From NCBI RefSeq assembly GCF_014698065.1, contig NZ_JACJSI010000063.1:1-39335 (forward strand): a stretch of DNA of 39,335 nt. Reading direction: 5' to 3'. A program made the translations under genes and the position numbers. The notes under the pieces are model-generated. The model was given only the letters and a program-made list of their open reading frames with translations. It was not told where the DNA came from and made no database searches. This document shows, one piece after another, positions 1 to 7,527 of the stretch (position 1 is the stretch's first letter; each line of letters starts with the position of its first letter). Source of the stretch: Nostoc flagelliforme FACHB-838 (GTDB lineage Bacteria > Cyanobacteriota > Cyanobacteriia > Cyanobacteriales > Nostocaceae).

Positions 1-367
1 GAGTAATTTCTGGTTTAGCATCTAAAAAACGAATTAAGCCATTTTGAGGTGCGAGTCTCTCCAATAAAATTTTCTCAAAGCCTGTGTTTTTCAGATGTCC
101 ATCGATTTTAACAGCCAACGCACTAATAAGTCCTTTAACAGCTAATAGTTCAGATAGCTTATTTAAGATTTCTGAATGATAGGTGACAAAAACACTTTTG
201 GGTACATCAGCAATAGTTGTAAAAGTAACTTCTTCGGGGAGCGAAAGCAGCGATGCTATATTTTCCGTCAACAACACATTCAAAATGTGTTCACCAGCAG
301 GTTCTGCTATTCCATCATGCAGAGAAACAATTTTTTCTAAGGTAGTAATAATTGGGTCTGATAACAT
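1..367 (-). CDS. Partial unknown protein, N-terminal 122 residues, runs off left edge
   Basis: An open frame begins with ATG at 367-365 on the minus strand and stays open to base 1, so the gene is cut by the window edge. The visible product begins MLSDPIITTLEKIV and is rich in Leu, Ile and Glu. It has no transmembrane segment, Cys cluster or nuclease/ATPase motif that I recognise. It starts 19 bp downstream of the SNF2 helicase stop, in the same direction, so it is very likely co-transcribed with it and may be a helicase partner. There is no strong Shine-Dalgarno. The plus-strand frames across this stretch look like shadows. Function unknown. Confidence 0.7.
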   Translation of the reverse strand, partial: MLSDPIITTLEKIVSLHDGIAEPAGEHILNVLLTENIASLLSLPEEVTFTTIADVPKSVFVTYHSEILNKLSELLAVKGLISALAVKIDGHLKNTGFEKILLERLAPQNGLIRFLDAKPEIT

Positions 368-386
368 ATTTATTCAAATCAATTTC

Positions 387-2096
387 TCAAGCTTCAAAAT
401 CTTCGCCAAAAATCTGTTCATCCAGTTCCTGAATTTGCTGATACTGGTTTTTGGCTTTCAACAAATTATCTGCCAATTGCTCGAAGGCTGTATCTAATTC
501 GGGTTTAACCTGATGCTTGAGCCAGATATCCATGACAATTTCACTAAAGTCAAATTCATCATCCACGTTCCCTAAAATTGTTTCAATCTCTCCGACCACT
601 AGTTCAAACATATTAATTTTGTCATGCAAGATCCGCAGAATATACTCTTCGATACTGCCTTTTAGACAAAAGTTAAAAATAAAAACATCCTGGGTTTGTC
701 CAATGCGGTGGATACGACCAATGCGCTGTTCTATTTTCATTGGGTTCCAGGGCAGGTCATAATTAACGATCGCGTTCGCAAACTGAATGTTACGTCCCTC
801 TCCGCCCGTTTCAGATGCCAGCAGTACAGAAACATCATCCCGAAATGCGGCTATAGCCTCATCTTTCTGTTTAAGGGACATCCCACCAGTAAATTCTGCA
901 AAGGGGATATTTGCAGCTTGCAGAGTTTGGGCCAAATAAGTGCTAGTTGCTTTATGGGTTGTGAAGACCAAGGTTTTCTGGGAAGATTTTGAGAGCATTT
1001 CTACCAATACTTTTGCTTTCTCGACCTGCTTCACCTGGGCTGCTCGTCTTGCTAAAGACTTCAGTTCTTCATCGGGTAGGCGTTTGGTCAATTGCTTGAG
1101 GGAGTCAGCCAAAGCACCAGGGGATGAACCAGCACGCATTAGCAAATTGGTACGGGAGAGCCTGTCTAGTTTATCCTCAGAGTTACGCAGATACTCGCTC
1201 AAGTCCTGGTAAAGTTTCTCCTCGCCTGTTGCTGGGGTAACGGTAATTGTGGTGGCGAAGCGTTTGGGCAGTTTGACATCTACTAGGGCGCGGGTATTTC
1301 GCACCATGACTTCCCGCATCAGAGAGCGTAACTTTTCTGGATTTTTAGGGACTCGTCCATTTTTGGAATCGACATATTCTTTTTTAAAAGCGGCTTCTGT
1401 TTGTAGCAGTCCCGGTTTGAGGAGGGTCAGCAGATTAAACAGTTCAATAAGGGAGTTCTGCACTGGCGTAGCAGTGAGCATGAGGATAAACCGCTTATTG
1501 AGGGCATTGACCAGTTTCCAGTTTAGGGTAGTGCGATTTTTCAGGTGGTGGGCTTCATCGACAACAACCAAGTCCCAAGTGCGACTGGTGACGTGGGGAT
1601 AATGTTTAGCAGACTTAGCCGTGTTTAATGAAGCGATAATTCGCGGATTATTTGTCCAAAATTCGTCTATCGGTTGTTGGGGATCTCGATTATCTGTGGT
1701 GATAGTAGCAATATTAAATTTGTCACTTAACTCTGATTGCCACTGGGAAACTAGGGATGCAGGAGTTAACACCAGCATGGACTGTACCATACCCCTTGCT
1801 AAGTACTCGGCTATGATTAGTCCCGCCTCAATAGTTTTGCCCAATCCGACTTCATCGGCTAGTAATGCGCGTCCACCGAGTTGTCTAAGTACTTTTCGGG
1901 CTGTTTCAATCTGATACCAGTATTTGTCAATAGCAGTTAGTGTGGGCAGACAAATTAGCTGATCATAGTCTGCCATTACCGAGAGGCTAAACAGGTCTAA
2001 ACGCGCTTGGTAGAAATTGATCGGGTCATATTTACCAGCTTTGAGGGCTGATAAGGCAGTGTCAGAATTGAATTTGAATGTATAGTTTGTCTCCAT
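387..2096 (-). CDS. SNF2-family DEAD/DEAH helicase/translocase, 569 aa
   Basis: A complete superfamily 2 SNF2-type ATPase. Visible motifs: Walker A DEVGLGKT (81-88), DEAH (180-183), motif III TATP (208-211), and the helicase C-terminal lobe with SETGGEGRN (~428-436) and motif VI QRIGRIHRIGQ (457-467). It is a compact two-lobe protein with about 50 residues before the first motif and about 90 after the last. Such proteins translocate on double-stranded DNA and remodel protein-DNA complexes; bacterial members occur in RapA-like, restriction-associated and defence contexts. The start is supported by TAGGGG 6 bases upstream. It lies downstream of parAB and the SF1 helicase in the same orientation. 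Its specific role on this plasmid is unknown; repair, defence or replication support are all possible. Confidence 0.93.
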   Translation of the reverse strand: METNYTFKFNSDTALSALKAGKYDPINFYQARLDLFSLSVMADYDQLICLPTLTAIDKYWYQIETARKVLRQLGGRALLADEVGLGKTIEAGLIIAEYLARGMVQSMLVLTPASLVSQWQSELSDKFNIATITTDNRDPQQPIDEFWTNNPRIIASLNTAKSAKHYPHVTSRTWDLVVVDEAHHLKNRTTLNWKLVNALNKRFILMLTATPVQNSLIELFNLLTLLKPGLLQTEAAFKKEYVDSKNGRVPKNPEKLRSLMREVMVRNTRALVDVKLPKRFATTITVTPATGEEKLYQDLSEYLRNSEDKLDRLSRTNLLMRAGSSPGALADSLKQLTKRLPDEELKSLARRAAQVKQVEKAKVLVEMLSKSSQKTLVFTTHKATSTYLAQTLQAANIPFAEFTGGMSLKQKDEAIAAFRDDVSVLLASETGGEGRNIQFANAIVNYDLPWNPMKIEQRIGRIHRIGQTQDVFIFNFCLKGSIEEYILRILHDKINMFELVVGEIETILGNVDDEFDFSEIVMDIWLKHQVKPELDTAFEQLADNLLKAKNQYQQIQELDEQIFGEDFEA

Positions 2097-2304
2097 GATG
2101 CACCCCTACCAGCTACTTTTGACCACTCCGCAGACACCTAACAGCTATTTTCCCGCATAGTGAGACTGTTAAATCTACATACGGTGAAGTTATATAAAAT
2201 CTACTGGAATTTCTATCCCAAAATAAACTTTTTTCATCTGATACACGTAAACTGGAAACTAAAACCGAGCCGGTTGACCAAAGATCATCGTATCTTCTAG
2301 GAAT

Positions 2305-2394
2305 AATGCCAGTGTCAACTTCTGACCCTCTTTGCCGCATTATTGCCCTGTTTAACCAGGCGGGTGGTGTCGCCAAATCGACACTGACAAAAGT
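2305..2394 (+). pseudogene. Decayed ParA N-terminal fragment
   Basis: On the plus strand an ATG at 2305 reads MPVSTSDPLCRIIALFNQ followed by AGGVAKSTLTK. This is the start and ATP-binding loop of a ParA ATPase, closely matching the intact ParA at 6505-7260 (RIIAVFNQAGGVAKTTLTQ). After STLTK the similarity stops and the frame ends within about 20 codons. DNA identity to the intact parA is only moderate, so this looks like a remnant of a second, different parA and not a recent copy. It lies in the 340-bp gap between the SNF2 and SF1 helicase genes, on the opposite strand to the intact parA. Confidence 0.75.
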
Positions 2395-2436
2395 TATGGT
2401 GTTAGTGCCACATTGCAGATGCCATATATTCAAGCC

Positions 2437-5310
2437 TCACTCATAACGAATTTCCCCATGTTGCCGAATGTGTTCAACTAACCGCTTGGTTTCACCGCCT
2501 GCTAATTCTAGTTCCCTGAGATTGCCCACCAAAATAAACAATTCCCTTGCCCTACTAACGGCTGTATTCAGTAAATTGGGTTTGCGGTTGAGGAACCAAA
2601 AACTATGCTCTTGATGGCACTGGTAAGGAGAGAAGATGATGGCTGCTTTTTCTCCCCCCTGGAAGGTGTGAACTGTGCCAATATCATCCCAAGAAAAGTT
2701 TCGCCAACGGTTAGATAGTCGATACTTGAGCGCGTTAGCTTGCTGCGAAAACGGCGACATCACCCCAATTGTTTTTGAGTTGTCATTCGAGTTAGTAGAG
2801 TACCCATGTTTTAGCAAGGACGCAATTATAGTTTCTACAGCATCAATTTCTTCTGGATTGGTATTATGGGTGTGGCTTCCTTCAACGTGGTAAGCCAGCA
2901 GATGCTTGACCGTTGCAGTCTGCTGATCACCTGAAAGGATTTGCAGACCACCGGGATAGTTGGGGCTGCAAAACTGGATAATGGATGGCGTGCAACGGTA
3001 ATGATTAGAGAGGATAATGCCGTTGCCTAAATCGGATTCTGTACCCCTAGCACCAGCAGCACGATGATAAGCGGTAGCTGTGTATTTGGCAGTGGGGGCA
3101 TAGCGATAGTAGTCTTCATTCCCCATGCCCCGATCCAGAAAGGCAGTTTTCAGATATTGTTTGATAGTATCGTCGCAAAGGTTTACGATCGGCTCGATTT
3201 GTTGGGGGTCGCCAGCCACTACTGCCTGTTGCGATCGCACCAGTAAGGGGAATAATTGATGTATAAGAGTTGTTCCCGCTTCATCCACCAGTGCCAGCTT
3301 TACGCTATTGGGTTGGAGAATTGGCAGCATATTACGTATTGATTGCAGGCTTGAGCTAATAACGGGGAAAATCAAGCTCAAGTCACGGTAGATAGCATCA
3401 CTATCACTTTCCAGTTGGAGCAATGCCCCTCCGTCGCCCGTCAAGACGCTGCCGTAAGTTGACAATGCCCTGATCACACTATCCTTGCGTCGGAGAACTT
3501 CTTGCTCTTGAAACGCCCAGGCACGTTGAAATAGTTCTAGCTGCAATGAGTGGTGGTCGCGGTAAAAACGACTGTAGAAATCCCCTTGGGGGTAACTTTC
3601 AATTTGTTTCTGAATTTGTTGATGTCTGAAAAGTTTTAACTCTAGTTCTTTATTTAAAGCTGCTAGCTGGGTTTGAATTTCAGTTATTCCCCGGTTAAGA
3701 TTCTGCCATTGTTGTGAGAAATCTAGTTTTTGGTTAACAGAAGCCTGGGCTGCGATTAAATTAGGGTGGTCAAGGGGGGTCTGAAAAGGATGCCCTGTCG
3801 CCAAGGTGTTTAACACAGCAGCATTGATCCGCAAAGCCAATCGGCGGAAAATTCGCTGATCGGTAGTAGCATTAAGCCAGTTCAAGGCGCGTTTGGTAAT
3901 AGGGTCAGACTCTTTTGGTAGTTCTCGTTCTGCCTGGGATAAAGCTTCTTGTATCTGCTGGTAAGCATCAATGGGAAAATTTTCGTAAGGAGCCAAACTT
4001 GACAGTTGTTCAGTTAGGGCTTGTAACTTGGAATCAATAGCAGCAATCTCGTTATTGAGTAATTGGATTTCTAAATCCAGTTGCGATCGCCGTTCAAAAT
4101 CAGTGACTTTTTGAGCAGTATTAAAGCGGTCTTGCTCTATGAGTTGCTGAATTTGACTTTCTGCAAGCAGTAGTTCGAGTTTGGCTTGCTCCCAAGACTC
4201 GTGATTAAATTCAGTCTGACGCAGCCAATCTTGGCAAGATTGCAATTTGGGTAGGGTTTCTTTACGGATAATAGTTTGGTTGCCGCCAGGAAGATAAAAC
4301 TGTTGAGCAGGAGAATTCTTTGTCAGTCGTTGTTGGAATTTTTTAATGGTGGTGTTATTAGTGCCGACAAAGAGTATTAAATTATTTGCATCATCTTCAC
4401 CGCAAACAAGCCGTAACGCCCGATTCACTACTTGCTGTGCTATAAGGTGCAGAAACACTTCTGTTTTTCCAGTTCCCGGAGGCCCACAAACAGCAGTTAG
4501 TAAGTTCTCTTGGGCGTGTTTTAGGACAGACGCTTGAAATTCATCAGGCGGATGATCAGGGAAAGCCCCCCAAAACATCACCTCATCTCTGGGTGATTGT
4601 GGCTGACCCCAGAGGTACTGCATCGCTGGGTGAGTTTCAGTTAGCCATTCGCTATTACAGTCAGGTTGTTGAAGTTCCTTAAGGATTTCTTGTATGTCTT
4701 GCTTGAGAAGGGCGTTATAGGGTGTAAAATCGCAGCGAAGCAAATAAGGTTGTCGAGAGGTTTTGTACTTTCCTTCGGGTAAATCTACCAGTTCAAGAAA
4801 GTCTCGAAGCGTTGGGAATCTTCCTTTAAATGTATCTTCTAAAAATTTTCCAATTCCTGAAGCAACAATAAGTGATTCGGCTTGCTCCTCCTCTAGCCCG
4901 TACAGCCGCATCAAATTAACAACCACTGGCTGAAACTCGTATTCAGTCAAGTCCCAGCCAGTTTTGCGGTAATTACCTTTAAAAATAGGTGAAATATCAA
5001 TTGTGAAAAGAGGCAGGTATTTCAGCTTTTGCTCTTTTCCCTTGCCGTTGATTATATAGATTTGGGGGAAAGCAACAGCCATCTGAACATCATTTTTATT
5101 CCCTCTTTTAGCTGCTTGTTGCTGTTGCTGGAATTGCGTAAATACTTCGCTATCTAACAGTAGCTTGTTGCCAACAAGCTGCACTCCCTTATCTACTACT
5201 TTTGAATAGATATCTGAAGAACGCTCGACCTCAGCTTGAGTCAGTTCTTCTAATCTGATATAGCCTAGCCAGGATTGTACTATCTGGATAAGTTTTTCTG
5301 ACTCTAGCAT
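2437..5310 (-). CDS. SF1 (UPF1/DNA2-like) helicase with internal coiled coil, 957 aa
   Basis: A large superfamily 1 helicase. Visible motifs: a Q-like DEFQASVL (256-263), Walker A GPPGTGKT (276-283), Walker B VDEAG (675-679), motif III GDPQQ (700-704), NHYRC (769-773), TVHTFQGGEK (879-888) and NTAVSRAR (915-922). Between Walker A and Walker B lie about 390 residues with Gln/Leu/Glu-rich helical segments (~380-470 and ~540-600), probably a coiled-coil arm as in other UPF1/DNA2-like proteins. The first ~250 residues match no domain I know. It would act on DNA or RNA ends in the cytoplasm. It follows parB by 90 bp in the same direction and precedes the SNF2 helicase. There is no clear Shine-Dalgarno at the start. 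Confidence 0.9.
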   Translation of the reverse strand: MLESEKLIQIVQSWLGYIRLEELTQAEVERSSDIYSKVVDKGVQLVGNKLLLDSEVFTQFQQQQQAAKRGNKNDVQMAVAFPQIYIINGKGKEQKLKYLPLFTIDISPIFKGNYRKTGWDLTEYEFQPVVVNLMRLYGLEEEQAESLIVASGIGKFLEDTFKGRFPTLRDFLELVDLPEGKYKTSRQPYLLRCDFTPYNALLKQDIQEILKELQQPDCNSEWLTETHPAMQYLWGQPQSPRDEVMFWGAFPDHPPDEFQASVLKHAQENLLTAVCGPPGTGKTEVFLHLIAQQVVNRALRLVCGEDDANNLILFVGTNNTTIKKFQQRLTKNSPAQQFYLPGGNQTIIRKETLPKLQSCQDWLRQTEFNHESWEQAKLELLLAESQIQQLIEQDRFNTAQKVTDFERRSQLDLEIQLLNNEIAAIDSKLQALTEQLSSLAPYENFPIDAYQQIQEALSQAERELPKESDPITKRALNWLNATTDQRIFRRLALRINAAVLNTLATGHPFQTPLDHPNLIAAQASVNQKLDFSQQWQNLNRGITEIQTQLAALNKELELKLFRHQQIQKQIESYPQGDFYSRFYRDHHSLQLELFQRAWAFQEQEVLRRKDSVIRALSTYGSVLTGDGGALLQLESDSDAIYRDLSLIFPVISSSLQSIRNMLPILQPNSVKLALVDEAGTTLIHQLFPLLVRSQQAVVAGDPQQIEPIVNLCDDTIKQYLKTAFLDRGMGNEDYYRYAPTAKYTATAYHRAAGARGTESDLGNGIILSNHYRCTPSIIQFCSPNYPGGLQILSGDQQTATVKHLLAYHVEGSHTHNTNPEEIDAVETIIASLLKHGYSTNSNDNSKTIGVMSPFSQQANALKYRLSNRWRNFSWDDIGTVHTFQGGEKAAIIFSPYQCHQEHSFWFLNRKPNLLNTAVSRARELFILVGNLRELELAGGETKRLVEHIRQHGEIRYE

Positions 5311-5398
5311 GGGGACTTAAACTTAAAAAGGAACACAAGCTAAGTATAAAAAATATTTGAGCCTTTTGCCTTCTACGTCTTGGTTTTGGTATGCCAGG

Positions 5399-6508
5399 TT
5401 ACTCAACATTTGTGAGCGTTTCCAGTTGTGCCAGCAGTTTTTCTATCTGCTTCCGCTTCTTAGGGTCTGACCAAATGCTTGATTTTTTTAGTTTGGTAGT
5501 CGCAGCAGTAAAACGTTCTTTGTAATTGCTCGACTCCGTGTTTTCAGTAGAGGTAGCTTTCTTTTCACTAATGCGCTGCCTGATTTCGCTTAAAGACCAG
5601 TTGTTGGCAACAGCTTGTTCTAAAAATTCAACGCGCTCATTCAACTGGGGAATCTGGGCGATGGCTTTGGCTTTGGTGTACTCAAGTGAGCCTTCCCTTA
5701 GTGCATCAAGGATATCTTCTGGGAGGTTGAGCAAGGGTAGACGGTTCTTAACGAAAGATTCCCAGGTCATTAACGCTAAGCCAAGAAACACTTCTTTAAC
5801 GATTTCTAGGTCTGGATTTAATGGCTGCGACTGGTTGAGGTCTGAATCATCCGTTTTGGTTTCGCCCATAACGTTATGGGTAGATAAGCCAATATCGCCT
5901 TCATCGTCGCTGATAGCGTTATTGGTAGAATCATTTTTAACTTCGCCCATAACGTTATGGGTAGGTTCATCACCTTCGCTACCGTGTGCGCCCATAACGT
6001 TATGGGTAACTGTAGACGCTTTGTTTTGTAGGCGTTGTAGACGATACAGTAATGGGGGTATCTCCTCAACACTTCGACCTAGTTTGAGAGCCAGCAGTTG
6101 CAGGATGCCTTCGGTTTCTTCAACTGGGTTGAGGTCTTCTCGAAGTAAGTTTTCTATCAAAGCCAACTGAAACGCTTGGTCATCCGATAGCTCACGCACA
6201 ACCACAGGTGCAGCTTCAAGTCTGGCTTCAATTCCTGATCTGTAGCGTCGTTCTCCTGCTACTACTTCGTATTTACCAGAGGCTAGTGGACGCACCAACA
6301 GAGGTTGCAGGATGCCATGCTGCTTTATCGACTCGGTTAACTGCTTTAATGCTTCCGGGTCAAAGTAACGACGCGGTTGATTCGGCGGCAGAATAATCTG
6401 GTCTAATGGGATGCTCACTTGAGAATCGGCGTTATTGATGCCTGTAGTGTCCCAAGGTACATCAATTTTGCTTTTGAGAGGTTGGCTGGCTTTAGTAGTG
6501 CGTCTCAT
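5399..6508 (-). CDS. parB: ParB centromere-binding CTPase-type partition protein, 369 aa
   Basis: A ParB/Noc-type partition protein. The N-terminal domain (~31-135) has the conserved LPPNQPRRYF, VVAGERRYRSG (GERR) and ENLLREDLNP segments that bind CTP and close the clamp. A helix-turn-helix region with NRLPLLNLPEDIL and LEYTKAKAIAQIP follows at ~245-300, then a charged C-terminal dimerisation tail. Between them lies an acidic linker (~172-230) carrying THNVMG three times plus a degenerate NNAIS copy. These hexapeptides are encoded by a palindrome that may be the centromere itself (see findings). The start overlaps the parA stop by 4 bp (ATGA), so the two genes are translationally coupled. ParB would load on parS and activate ParA for plasmid segregation. 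Confidence 0.95.
   Translation of the reverse strand: MRRTTKASQPLKSKIDVPWDTTGINNADSQVSIPLDQIILPPNQPRRYFDPEALKQLTESIKQHGILQPLLVRPLASGKYEVVAGERRYRSGIEARLEAAPVVVRELSDDQAFQLALIENLLREDLNPVEETEGILQLLALKLGRSVEEIPPLLYRLQRLQNKASTVTHNVMGAHGSEGDEPTHNVMGEVKNDSTNNAISDDEGDIGLSTHNVMGETKTDDSDLNQSQPLNPDLEIVKEVFLGLALMTWESFVKNRLPLLNLPEDILDALREGSLEYTKAKAIAQIPQLNERVEFLEQAVANNWSLSEIRQRISEKKATSTENTESSNYKERFTAATTKLKKSSIWSDPKKRKQIEKLLAQLETLTNVE
5865..5880. promoter_or_regulatory. Perfect 16-bp palindrome CCCATAACGTTATGGG inside parB, copy 1 (candidate parS)
   Basis: The sequence is its own reverse complement over all 16 bases. It encodes the in-frame hexapeptide THNVMG in ParB. Perfect 16-bp palindromes are the typical form of ParB-binding parS sites, and clustering next to or inside parAB is common. 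Binding is inferred. Confidence 0.6.
5910..5925. promoter_or_regulatory. Degenerate copy of the parB palindrome (4 mismatches)
   Basis: Located 45 bp from copy 1 and 36 bp from copy 2. The core GCGTTAT is kept, but the symmetry is largely lost. The encoded peptide NNAIS aligns with HNVMG of the intact copies, so it is a decayed member of the same repeat. Confidence 0.5.
5946..5961. promoter_or_regulatory. Perfect 16-bp palindrome CCCATAACGTTATGGG inside parB, copy 2 (candidate parS)
   Basis: Identical to copy 1 and again in frame for THNVMG. The flanking bases TTCG on the left and TAGG on the right resemble those of copy 1, so the whole ~20-bp unit is conserved. Confidence 0.6.
5991..6006. 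promoter_or_regulatory. Perfect 16-bp palindrome CCCATAACGTTATGGG inside parB, copy 3 (candidate parS)
   Basis: The third perfect copy, 45 bp from copy 2. All copies are separated by multiples of 9 bp (45, 36, 45), which keeps them in the same reading frame. I did not find this 16-mer elsewhere in the window by eye. Confidence 0.6.
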
Positions 6509-7260
6509 TTTAAGGATTCTAAACTAACGGCTATTTTTTTCAAGATTGCAACAGATGGGTGCTTGGGATCGTAAACTGCAAGGGGCATTCGTTCTTCTGA
6601 AGCATCAACAAAAGCAGTGGAGCGAGGAATTGGGGAAAAGACAGTTCCGGCGCTGGCTAGTTGTTCGGTGATGGCTGCTAAAGTGCGCGTGTCTTGGGAG
6701 TTCCGGGCATCGTATTTTGTCGGCACAAATCCGGCAATTTGCAATTTGCGGTTTGGTTTGTTGCGTACTGTAGCAACCGTTTTTAGTAATTCGCCTGTTC
6801 CCTCAAAGGCTTTGAAATGGGTTTCTAGGGGAACGAGAACATGAGTGGCAGCTACGAGGGAGATGTAACTTAGTAGCCCTAAGCTGGGAGGGCAATCTAT
6901 TAATATAAAATCGTAATCGGATTCAATTGGTTCGATGGCTTCTTTCAGGCGGAAATCGCGCATAGAAGCACTAACCAATTGCATTTCTGCCGTACTCAGA
7001 GAGATGTTGGCAGGTGCTAAATCCATACCATGAATCCCCTCATGAATTGGCAGGGGTTGTTCATCCACAATAGCATTGTTGACAGTTTGCTCTATGTCTC
7101 TTGGAACCAAGCCCATAAAGATAGTTAAGCTGGCTTGGGGGTCTATGTCGATGAGTAGGACGCGATGACCCAATTGCGCTAGGTGGTAGCCCAGGTTTTG
7201 GGTAAGGGTGGTTTTGGCAACACCTCCCGCCTGATTAAAAACTGCGATGATTCGGCTCAT
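6505..7260 (-). CDS. parA: ParA-family partition ATPase, 251 aa, with atypical Walker A
   Basis: A ParA/Soj-type ATPase of usual length. Walker A is NQAGGVAKTT (9-18), Walker A' is LLIDIDPQASLT (~35-46) and Walker B is DFILIDCPPSLG (~117-128). The deviant Walker A of this family is normally KGGxxKT; here the signature lysine before GG is alanine (residue 11), while the P-loop lysine K16 is kept. ParA binds the nucleoid non-specifically and pulls ParB-parS complexes. It is transcribed away from the HEAT-protein gene and overlaps parB by 4 bp. The change is also present in the parA fragment near 2.3 kb, so it appears to be a lineage trait and not damage. Confidence 0.95.
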   Translation of the reverse strand: MSRIIAVFNQAGGVAKTTLTQNLGYHLAQLGHRVLLIDIDPQASLTIFMGLVPRDIEQTVNNAIVDEQPLPIHEGIHGMDLAPANISLSTAEMQLVSASMRDFRLKEAIEPIESDYDFILIDCPPSLGLLSYISLVAATHVLVPLETHFKAFEGTGELLKTVATVRNKPNRKLQIAGFVPTKYDARNSQDTRTLAAITEQLASAGTVFSPIPRSTAFVDASEERMPLAVYDPKHPSVAILKKIAVSLESLK

Positions 7261-7376
7261 AAGTAAGTGGGTTTACCTGCACCATTACAACTTAAGATAA
7301 CGGTGATACGCCAATCAGTAATGTTTATTTTTGTTTTGGGTAAATCTCACCACCAATATACAACTCATCAGCAGTT

Positions 7377-7452
7377 AATATACGAAAAAGGGTTTACATT
7401 GTCTCAGTTTTGAGGATTTAAGAACTCGTTGCGCTCTTGGCGGCGAAGCGGG
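7377..7452 (+). repeat. Direct repeat R, copy A (upstream of HEAT-protein gene)
   Basis: About 75 bp resembling 10036-10110: both carry AATATAC, then TTTACA, TGTCT, GATTTAAGAACTCGTTGC and GGCGGCGA in the same order and spacing. The copies bracket the HEAT-protein gene in direct orientation. The rest of the 267-bp parA/HEAT divergent gap must also hold both promoters; I cannot assign them with confidence. Confidence 0.75.
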
Positions 7453-7527
7453 AAGAAAGGTCTTTGTTTATAGAAAATGGTTGGAAATATTTAATAACCA
7501 TGTCGCTAAATAAATTACGAATTACAA

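Noticed and set aside
2113..2433. 106-codon minus-strand frame between the helicase genes
   Set aside because: It runs antisense to the clear ParA fragment and has no domain-like sequence.
5818..6072. 84-codon minus-strand frame with repeated LPITLWA
   Set aside because: A shifted frame within parB; the repeats arise because the palindromes are in register in every frame.
5526..6170. 214-codon plus-strand frame opposite parB
   Set aside because: It is antisense to a well-conserved parB. Its repeated SPITLWV segments are only the other-strand reading of the palindromes.
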